From the NCBI GenBank assembly GCA_047630175.1, contig JBLHVI010000088.1, forward strand, positions 1 to 13,759: a stretch of DNA of 13,759 nucleotides, read 5' to 3'. Below, piece after piece: positions 1 through 6,498 of the stretch (position 1 is its first letter; every line of letters starts with the position of its first letter). Position numbers and translations under genes: made by a program. This stretch comes from UBA4582 sp047630175. Lineage in GTDB: Bacteria > Pseudomonadota > Gammaproteobacteria > Pseudomonadales > Azotimanducaceae. Under the pieces are notes generated by a model. That model made no database searches and had not been told where the DNA came from. It worked only from the letters and a program-made list of their open reading frames with translations.

Positions 1-2970
1 CAGCTGAATACGATCGGCGACATGCAAGCCGATATCTTTGCGCGTTTTCTGTATGCGACTGACGACCTCTCGAGCCAGACCTTCGCGTATCAATGCGGGG
101 GTCAGTTCACACTTCATATCGATAGAGATGAAGCGGTCAGAAATAGCATCAGTGCCGGCCTTGGCTTCACGAAAAACTAAGATATCGTCAGCTGAGAAGA
201 TCGCCTCACCAATACTCATTTGGCCGCTTTGCTGCAAATCGTCAATGGCGGCTGAGCTTAGGGCTTCAATTTTTTGCTTGTAGTCGCGAAACTGCTTGCC
301 CAGACGTTTACCTAACACGGGTGAATTTGGCTTGGCGTATAGGTCGATATAATCACTTTCATTCTGCGCATAATCGACGCGTTTGACGTTCAGTTCCGTC
401 TGGATGTAGTTTTCCAACTTACTGATCTCTTCCAATAATGCTGCATCCGTGTGAATCACCGTTAAAACAGCGAGGGGCATCTTGGTTTTGACCTTCTCTT
501 GATTGCGCTTTTGGCGACCTAGCAGAATGATGTGTTGCATTCGTGTTACGGCAGCTTCCAGCATCGGCTGTTGTAACGCCGGCTGGGGCTCTGGATAGCT
601 GCACAGGTGTACTGATTCAGGTGCATCACTTTCACCAAATGCCTGCATTTGTAGATAGATAGTCTCGGCTAAGAAGGGTGCAAAGGGTGCCATGCTTAGG
701 CTGAGTTCATATAACGTCGTGTATAGGGTGTTATAGGCGTGGACCTTATCCGCGGTCATACTTTCATCCCAAAAGCGGCCGCGGTTTAGGCGTATGTACC
801 AGTTTGTCAGCTCTTCGATAAATTCGAATAATGCTGGCACAACATTATATAGACGATAGTTTTCCATTTCCTCGGCAATGGTTGCTTTGAGGGTTTGCAG
901 TCGAGACAGAATCCAGGCATCCATTATATTGGGCGAGGTCTTAGGGCTCTCCGAAGGTGACCATTGATCAATTTGCGCGTACGTTTGCAGGAAACGGAAG
1001 GCATTGAGCCAAGGTAGCAGAGCACGTCGCACCATGTCTTTAACGCCCGTGTCAGAAAAGCGTTGCTCTTCGGCCTTCACGAGTCCTGAGTTGATCAAGT
1101 ACAGGCGCAGAGCGTCTGCGCCATAAGTCTCCATTAAATCATCTGGCGGCGTGTAGTTTTTTAACCGTTTGGACATTTTCTTGCCATCTTCAGCCATGAC
1201 AATGCCGTTAACAATGACGTTTTTGAAGGGGCTCTTGTCGAACAAAGCGGTGCCCAAGACAATCAATGTGTAGAACCAGCCGCGGGTCTGGTCTAGTCCC
1301 TCTGCGATGAATTCTGCAGGGAAGCCTTGAGCAAACATGTCTTGGTTTTCAAACGGGTAATGCAACTGGGCATACGGCATGGCGCCAGATTCAAACCAGC
1401 AGTCGAGTACTTCTTCAATCCGCCGGTACACGCCAGCCTCGCCTTTTTTGGTGAAGGTTAGGTCGTCGACATTCTCTCGATGCAGATCGTCCAACTCAAC
1501 GCCCGTCATAGCCGTGAGTTCTTCACGTGAGCCAATACAGTGTTGCGCACCTGTCACGTCATTGATCCAAATGGGCAGCGGCGTGCCCCAGTAGCGATTG
1601 CGGGAAATCGCCCAGTCGATGGCGCCTTCCAGCCATTTCCCCATTCGGCCTTGCTGGATATGTCCAGGTACCCAGTTGATGTCCTGATTAGCTTTGGTAA
1701 GTCGATCGCGCATCTGCTCGACTCGAACATACCAAGAGTCGATGGTGCGATAGATGATGGGCGTGTCAGAGCGCGGACAGAATGGATAGCTGTGCATGAT
1801 CACGTCGTGGCGATAAAGCGCGCCGCTGTCTTTGAGCGCACGAATGATAGGCTTGTCTGCGTCTTTAACATGCAGTCCTTTAAAGTCACGAACCTCGTCC
1901 GTAAAGCGACCAGCCATATTCACCGGACAAACGGTGGCGGTTATGCCAGCGGCCTTAAGTACACGAAAGTCGTCCTCGCCGAAGGCGGGGGCCTGATGAA
2001 CGATACCCGTGCCGCTGTCCGTGGATACGTAATCATCGGCTACTACTTGAAAGGCGCCTTCTTTGCGCAGGTCGGCAAAATAGTCAAACAGGGGTTCGTA
2101 GGTACGGCCAACAAGTTCACGCCCTTTGAGCTCAGCAATAACGGTGAGTTGATTGTCTCGGTTGGTGTCATCAAACCGCGCCTGGGCTAGATAAAAATTC
2201 AGGTCGCGATTGGCATCATGGACCAGTAAATAATCGATGTCAGCGCCGACACACAAGGCAAGATTTGATGGTAGTGTCCAGGGTGTAGTGGTCCAAGCGC
2301 TGATATAAGCGTCTTCATCGCGAAGTTTGAACAGCACGGTGACGGCAGGGTCTTGGACATCTTGGTAATTAGACGTTGCCTCGAAGTTGGATAATACGGT
2401 GCCCAATGCCGTGGAGAAAGGCACCACTTTTTCGCCCTGATAGATCAGCCCTTTTTCCCAGAGTTGCTTGACCACCCACCAAACAGACTCCATGTACCAT
2501 GGTTCCATGGTTTTGTAATCATTCTCGAAGTCGACCCAGCGGCCGATGCGGCTGATGGTACTTTCCCATTCACTGGTGTAACGCTGGACGATAGCACGAC
2601 ACTCATCGTTGTAGCCTTTAACGCCGAGCTTGGCGACGGCCTCTTGGGAAGACATGCCCAGCGCTTTGTCGATCTCGTGCTCAATGGGCAGGCCGTGGCA
2701 ATCCCAGCCGAAACGGCGTTGTACATAGCGACCTTTCATTGTGAAGTAGCGTGGGACGGCATCTTTGAGGATTGAGCCTACCAAGTGACCGTGGTGGGGC
2801 AGACCTGTTGCAAAGGGGGGCCCGTCATAAAAAATGTATGGCTCGGCATCGGCGGTCTGTTGCAGTGAGCGCTGAAAGATATCTTTATCACGCCAGAAAT
2901 TCAGAATTTTGTGCTCTGAATCAACGAACGAGAAGGGCTCATTGCTGGGTTGGCTGTTGTCGTCGGACAT
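1..2970 (-). CDS. ileS: Isoleucyl-tRNA synthetase, eukaryote-like type (IleS2), 3' end outside window
   Basis: Cytoplasmic class I aminoacyl-tRNA synthetase that charges tRNA-Ile with isoleucine and edits mischarged valine. The reading frame is open from the ATG at 2970 to base 1, giving 990 codons without a stop; I checked the frame at several points along it. The N-terminus begins MSDDNSQPSN and passes into the family's FWRDKDIF segment. The HIGH-type motif is residues 59-62 (HHGH, within DGPPFATGLPHHGH). The CP1 editing domain starts near residue 200 and contains WTTTPWTLPSN from 226 and GTGIVHQAPAFGEDD near 320. The KMSKS loop is KMSKR at 598-602, followed by the anticodon-binding domain. 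FATGLPHHGH and KMSKRLKNY mark the IleS2 clade, not the usual bacterial IleS1 (normally with a DIHIGH-like motif). Bacterial IleS2 is usually about 1,030-1,050 residues, so roughly 50 C-terminal residues are missing. The upstream ribosome-binding sequence is weak (CAGGTG). The gene lies 271 nt downstream of prs and may have its own promoter. Confidence 0.97.
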   Translation of the reverse strand, partial: MSDDNSQPSNEPFSFVDSEHKILNFWRDKDIFQRSLQQTADAEPYIFYDGPPFATGLPHHGHLVGSILKDAVPRYFTMKGRYVQRRFGWDCHGLPIEHEIDKALGMSSQEAVAKLGVKGYNDECRAIVQRYTSEWESTISRIGRWVDFENDYKTMEPWYMESVWWVVKQLWEKGLIYQGEKVVPFSTALGTVLSNFEATSNYQDVQDPAVTVLFKLRDEDAYISAWTTTPWTLPSNLALCVGADIDYLLVHDANRDLNFYLAQARFDDTNRDNQLTVIAELKGRELVGRTYEPLFDYFADLRKEGAFQVVADDYVSTDSGTGIVHQAPAFGEDDFRVLKAAGITATVCPVNMAGRFTDEVRDFKGLHVKDADKPIIRALKDSGALYRHDVIMHSYPFCPRSDTPIIYRTIDSWYVRVEQMRDRLTKANQDINWVPGHIQQGRMGKWLEGAIDWAISRNRYWGTPLPIWINDVTGAQHCIGSREELTAMTGVELDDLHRENVDDLTFTKKGEAGVYRRIEEVLDCWFESGAMPYAQLHYPFENQDMFAQGFPAEFIAEGLDQTRGWFYTLIVLGTALFDKSPFKNVIVNGIVMAEDGKKMSKRLKNYTPPDDLMETYGADALRLYLINSGLVKAEEQRFSDTGVKDMVRRALLPWLNAFRFLQTYAQIDQWSPSESPKTSPNIMDAWILSRLQTLKATIAEEMENYRLYNVVPALFEFIEELTNWYIRLNRGRFWDESMTADKVHAYNTLYTTLYELSLSMAPFAPFLAETIYLQMQAFGESDAPESVHLCSYPEPQPALQQPMLEAAVTRMQHIILLGRQKRNQEKVKTKMPLAVLTVIHTDAALLEEISKLENYIQTELNVKRVDYAQNESDYIDLYAKPNSPVLGKRLGKQFRDYKQKIEALSSAAIDDLQQSGQMSIGEAIFSADDILVFREAKAGTDAISDRFISIDMKCELTPALIREGLAREVVSRIQKTRKDIGLHVADRIQL

Positions 2971-3094
2971 GTGGCACCTGTATCTGGCGGACGTTAATGT
3001 CGCCGGCGTGTTTTGATGGGGCCTAGAATGGCTTAATGACACGCTTCACTCGATCTTACGTGAAGCTGCGGCGCATTCGAAGGAGCCAAAGGAT

Positions 3095-3199
3095 ATGCAT
3101 TATCGATCTTATGTCAAGGCTGCGGGGTTGTGTGCCGACTTTGGAGATGCAATCCTCGAGGGTTTGCGCCGCGGCGGCACGCGCGAGGATGAGACCTAG
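3095..3199 (+). CDS. Possible 34-residue small protein, unrecognised
   Basis: A short plus-strand reading frame in the gap between the divergent-facing end of prs and the start of ileS. It starts at ATG 3095 and stops at TAG 3197-3199. AAGGAG at 3080-3085 lies 9 nt upstream, a well-placed ribosome-binding sequence. The product begins MHYRSYVKAAGLCADF and ends in charged residues (REDET); the centre could form an amphipathic helix. The same frame stays open upstream to about 3017 and reads plausibly as protein, but offers no ATG, GTG or TTG start, so this may also be the tail of a decayed gene. I do not recognise the sequence. It runs antisense to any ileS leader transcript, and chance remains a real explanation. 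Confidence 0.25.
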   Translation: MHYRSYVKAAGLCADFGDAILEGLRRGGTREDET

Positions 3200-3225
3200 A
3201 GTCGCTGTCCAAAATTATTGCCCGC

Positions 3226-3243
3226 GGCGCCTTTTTTGGCGCT
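3226..3243. other. Short inverted repeat at the end of prs
   Basis: GCGCC (3227-3231) and GGCGC (3238-3242) form a 5-bp GC stem around a six-base T (plus strand) or A (minus strand) loop. It overlaps the prs stop codon. There is no U-run directly after the stem on either strand, so it is not a convincing intrinsic terminator. It could slow 3' decay of the prs message. Confidence 0.3.
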
Positions 3244-4252
3244 ACTCTCGGTCTTGTTGGACTTGGCGGACACTGCCGCGGGAATTAATTTTCTGGACGA
3301 TGGTGGCGGTGAGGCGGCCGATGTGGAATGTGTGGTACCAATCTGGCGCATTGTCATGTTCGACGGTGCTGGTGCCAACAAAGTTGAATGACCAGCCTTC
3401 TTCAATCGAGCGTGCCTTGACTGCCGTGAGGCGTTCCCAGGCTGGGCCGGACATTATGGGGTGGACGCAGGCGACGACGATGTCGGCGGCGCCGCGGCTC
3501 TTAAGTTCATCGATCGCGGCAACGACTGATCCGGCTGAATCGACAATGTCGTCCACCAATAGGACATTCTGATCCTGTACCTCACCGATCAGGGTAGAGC
3601 GAAAGACTTGGTTGGGTTTGGAGTAGTCGCGTTCTTTGGACAGGGCAGCGAGATCGGCTGACAATTCTTCGGCATAGGCGCGGGCACGCTCGAGATAGCC
3701 GACATCGGGTGAGACGACCACGCTTCCTGTCAGGCCCTTTGCTACCAACCACTCGGTCAAGTGGCGGGTTAAAAAGACGTTCTCTAGGTGCGTGAAAGAG
3801 GGGTTGAACATGCCGGCGATGGCATCGTTGTGAATTTCTACCGCCATCACTCTATTGGCGCCTGCACTTTGCAACATACGCGCAAACAAGCCGGCACTGA
3901 TACCTTCGCGGGTTCTGCCTTTGCGTTTATCTTGGCGTGCGCCCGGGTAGTAAGGGATCACTGCGGTTACATATTGGGCGTCCGACAGGGCGGCGGCTTC
4001 GACGGCGTGCAAGAGCATAATGAAACGGTCGTAGACCGTGCGCTGGTCCTGCTGGCCGATCATCGACTGAAATACATAGACGTCGTGACCACGGACGTTG
4101 GCGTTAATAGCTAATTTACCCTCGCCACAGGCGAACCAGGTCTCCTCGGTGGGAATCAGTGATAAATTCATATGCTCAGCGACATTCTGGGCAAACTTAC
4201 GGCCAGACTCACAGGTCATCAGGGCAATCGGTGCGCGAGGCGTCGGATTCAT
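3242..4252 (-). CDS. prs: Ribose-phosphate pyrophosphokinase (PRPP synthetase), divergent type
   Basis: Makes 5-phosphoribosyl-1-pyrophosphate from ribose 5-phosphate and ATP in the cytoplasm, feeding purine, pyrimidine, His, Trp and NAD synthesis. It has 336 residues against about 315 for typical bacterial Prs. Recognisable elements in order: FQSM at 61-64, the ATP-binding YYPGARQDK at 101-109, the catalytic His at 141 (in VEIHNDAI where E. coli has DLHAEQI), SPDVG at 181-185, the flexible-loop Lys206 and Arg208 (SKERD), and the PRPP loop DDIVDSAGS at 234-242 where the canonical form is DDxxDTGGT. Catalytic residues are therefore kept while surrounding motifs diverge, including a longer N-terminal region rich in aromatic and acidic residues. 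The ATG at 4252 overlaps the purN stop as ATGA, so translation is probably coupled. It may be a second PRPP synthetase beside a canonical one elsewhere in the genome; the gene symbol is by function. Confidence 0.88.
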   Translation of the reverse strand: MNPTPRAPIALMTCESGRKFAQNVAEHMNLSLIPTEETWFACGEGKLAINANVRGHDVYVFQSMIGQQDQRTVYDRFIMLLHAVEAAALSDAQYVTAVIPYYPGARQDKRKGRTREGISAGLFARMLQSAGANRVMAVEIHNDAIAGMFNPSFTHLENVFLTRHLTEWLVAKGLTGSVVVSPDVGYLERARAYAEELSADLAALSKERDYSKPNQVFRSTLIGEVQDQNVLLVDDIVDSAGSVVAAIDELKSRGAADIVVACVHPIMSGPAWERLTAVKARSIEEGWSFNFVGTSTVEHDNAPDWYHTFHIGRLTATIVQKINSRGSVRQVQQDRE

Positions 4253-4845
4253 CGACAGGTCTCCGTGGGTATGGGTGATATCAAAGATGCCAGGGTTGAC
4301 ACCAGTAAGGCGTGCTCGCGCGGAATAACTTTTTCTGCCAGCGAAGCAGCGGTATCGTCACTAGCGACAGGGATTCTTACTTGGGCGATCACGGGCCCAG
4401 AGTCATAGTCAGATTCAACCCGGTGGATGCTAATGCCGGTTTCCTCATCGCCCGCGTCGATAACAGCCTGATGGACCTTGAGGCCATACATGCCAGGACC
4501 GCCATGGCGCGGCAGTAATGAGGGGTGAACGTTGATGATTCTGCCTTGGAATCTGGCGAGCGTGGCGGGGCCAAGTTTTTTCATGTACCCGGCGGTAATC
4601 ACAAGGTCGACCGCATGGGTTGTCAGTGCGTCAGCGATGGCCTGATCTTGATTTTCGGGATGGGTCAGGCTAGAAATATGCAGGGCGACAATACCCGCCT
4701 GCCTGGCGCGTGTTAGTGCCATGCTGCGACTGTTATTGCTGATAGCTAGGACGGGTTGGGCGTTGATTTGGCCGCGCTCACAGGCATCAACGATAGCCTG
4801 AAAATTGCTACCGCGATGTGATGCGAGAATGCCGAGTCGGGTCAT
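4249..4845 (-). CDS. purN: Phosphoribosylglycinamide formyltransferase (GART 1)
   Basis: Transfers a formyl group from 10-formyl-tetrahydrofolate to GAR, the third step of purine synthesis, in the cytoplasm. The protein (198 residues from ATG 4845) starts with the substrate-binding LGILASHRGSNFQAI strand-loop. It carries the catalytic Asn and His in INVHPSLLP (about residues 104-111) and the catalytic Asp in YDSGPVIAQ (Asp148). HGGPGMYG after the catalytic loop differs from the E. coli form but occurs in other PurN branches. The frame is also open from a GTG at 4884, which would overlap the matB stop as GTGA and add 13 residues (including CALC). I prefer 4845 because PurN proteins usually begin right at this first beta strand, though neither start has a good ribosome-binding sequence. 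The gene is flanked by matB upstream and prs downstream with overlaps on the prs side. Confidence 0.94.
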   Translation of the reverse strand: MTRLGILASHRGSNFQAIVDACERGQINAQPVLAISNNSRSMALTRARQAGIVALHISSLTHPENQDQAIADALTTHAVDLVITAGYMKKLGPATLARFQGRIINVHPSLLPRHGGPGMYGLKVHQAVIDAGDEETGISIHRVESDYDSGPVIAQVRIPVASDDTAASLAEKVIPREHALLVSTLASLISPIPTETCR

Positions 4846-4880
4846 GTCGGGTGCAGGTTTTGCGCAGAGCGCGCAGTCTA

Positions 4881-6437
4881 TCACGTCTTGCTGAATTGCT
4901 CACGTAGCCTGTTTTTTTGTATCTTGCCCATGGCGTTTCTGGGAAGTTCCGTCACAAAATAAACCTGTTTAGCAATTTTGAAGTTCGCCAGATGCAGCTT
5001 CATAAAGGCGATGACCTGAGCTTCGGTGAGCGTGGTGTCTGGTGCCGTGTTGATGACGGCTGTCACCGCCTCGCCAAAGTCACTATCAAAAATGCCTATG
5101 ACCGCAGATTCAACGACACCCGGCAATTTATCGATAACCGTTTCAATTTCCTTCGGGTAGACGTTGAGTCCGCCACTGATGATCATGTCTTTACTGCGGC
5201 CGACGATAGCGATATAGCCGTCATTGTCTCGTTGTGCCAGATCACCGGTGTTAAAGAATCCATCTGCAGTAAATTCCTCCTGGGTCTTGTCGATCATCCG
5301 CCAGTAGCCTTTGAAGACGTTTGGGCCACGTATCTGCAGGTTGCCGGTGGTGCCGTTAGCGACCTGTTGTCTGCCTAGATGGTCTGGGTTGTCAGTTAGA
5401 TCAACGTCATCGGCGACGATGCGAGATTCTATGCCCGGTAGTGAAGGTCCAACAGTGCCCGGCTTGCGGTATCCATCAAACGGGTTGCTGGTGGTAATCC
5501 CCGTCTCCGTCATGCCATAGCGCTCAACAATGCGATGGCCGCTGGCGGCCTCAAAGGCATCAAAAGTTTGGCGTAGCAATGGCGCCGATCCGCTGGTGAA
5601 TAATCGCATTTGCTGACAGGATTGATGGCTGAGTCCGCCGTGCTTGAGTAAGCGCACATAATGCGTTGGAACTCCCATAAATACCGTCGCTTTTGGTAGC
5701 AACTCGATGACTTCAGCCGGGTTAAAGCTGGTGAGTAATATTATCGGACTTGCATTAAAAACTGCCAGATGAGTAGCCACAAACAAGCCGTGGATGTGAA
5801 AAATAGGCAGGCTGTGCAGCAAGATGTCATCGCTTTGCCAATGCCACACTTGGTGTAGTGCCTGGGTGTTGGTCAATAGATTACCATGAGTCACCATCGC
5901 GCCCTTCGGCTGACCCGTGGTGCCAGAAGTGTATAAAATAACAGCGACGTCATCGGCGTTGGTGGGCGGGCTCTGAAACTTCTCTGAAAAATCACCTGCA
6001 GCCAGCGCTTGGACCAAACTGCCGTGGCCGCTCGCGTCCAGCGTTAATAGCTGGCAAGAAGTCGGCGTGGTGATCTGCTCGAAGCTAGCCAGTGCGGCTG
6101 GTGTACAGACAATTAGCGCAGGTTCAGCATTGCCGACAAAGTAGGTCACCTCGTCTTGCCCATAAGCACTGTTAAGCGGCAGGTAAACCAACCCGGCGCG
6201 CAAGCAGGCAAAGTAGAGGAAAAGACATTCTGCTGACTTATCGACTTGTACGATAATACGGTCGCCCGCTTGCAGGTCCAAATTTGTTAGCAGATTGGCG
6301 TACTTTGCGCTGCGATGATGTAAATCGATATAGGTATGGCGCGCCTGGCCGTTAGTGCCTTGAATGAACGTTCCGCCGTGTTTAAACCGGGCGTGGAAGT
6401 GTGTGTAGATATTATGGTTGTCGGGCTGCTCGGTCAT
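4881..6437 (-). CDS. matB: Malonyl-CoA synthetase (malonate--CoA ligase), ANL superfamily
   Basis: Activates malonate with ATP and CoA to malonyl-CoA through an adenylate intermediate, supplying malonyl units or clearing malonate. From the ATG at 6437 it has 518 residues, close to the usual 500-515. Motifs in order: an N-terminal AGLVYLPLNSAYGQDE segment typical of MatB, the ATP loop YTSGTTGQPKGAM at 169-181, HIHGLFVATH, GVPTHYVRLL, MRLFTSGSAPL, YGMTET at 307-312, GPNVFKGYW, TGDL at 397-400, GGLNVYPKEIE, and the C-terminal catalytic Lys505 in NAMGKIQKN. VRLL and MRLF hold Arg residues in the region where MatB binds the free carboxylate, which supports malonate over a fatty acid or acetate (inference). 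A longer start at ATG 6479 would add 14 residues without a ribosome-binding sequence; 6437 has a weak purine run upstream. It sits 61 nt after the patatin gene and just ahead of purN, so likely in one transcript. Confidence 0.9.
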   Translation of the reverse strand: MTEQPDNHNIYTHFHARFKHGGTFIQGTNGQARHTYIDLHHRSAKYANLLTNLDLQAGDRIIVQVDKSAECLFLYFACLRAGLVYLPLNSAYGQDEVTYFVGNAEPALIVCTPAALASFEQITTPTSCQLLTLDASGHGSLVQALAAGDFSEKFQSPPTNADDVAVILYTSGTTGQPKGAMVTHGNLLTNTQALHQVWHWQSDDILLHSLPIFHIHGLFVATHLAVFNASPIILLTSFNPAEVIELLPKATVFMGVPTHYVRLLKHGGLSHQSCQQMRLFTSGSAPLLRQTFDAFEAASGHRIVERYGMTETGITTSNPFDGYRKPGTVGPSLPGIESRIVADDVDLTDNPDHLGRQQVANGTTGNLQIRGPNVFKGYWRMIDKTQEEFTADGFFNTGDLAQRDNDGYIAIVGRSKDMIISGGLNVYPKEIETVIDKLPGVVESAVIGIFDSDFGEAVTAVINTAPDTTLTEAQVIAFMKLHLANFKIAKQVYFVTELPRNAMGKIQKNRLREQFSKT

Positions 6438-6498
6438 GAATGCCTTTTTTCCACGCAAGGTGTTGGTGTAAGTGAACATAAGTATGCGTCGATGCTAC

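Noticed and set aside
1540..2190. A 216-codon plus-strand open frame
   Set aside because: It lies wholly antisense to the conserved ileS coding sequence and shows no recognisable domain; it is a shadow of that gene.
3226..3243. Hairpin at the prs stop as an intrinsic terminator
   Set aside because: The stem is only 5 bp and there is no U-tract right after it on either strand.
3036..3572. A 178-codon plus-strand open frame across the ileS-prs gap into prs
   Set aside because: More than half is antisense to prs, and the product is Arg/Ser-rich with no domain character.
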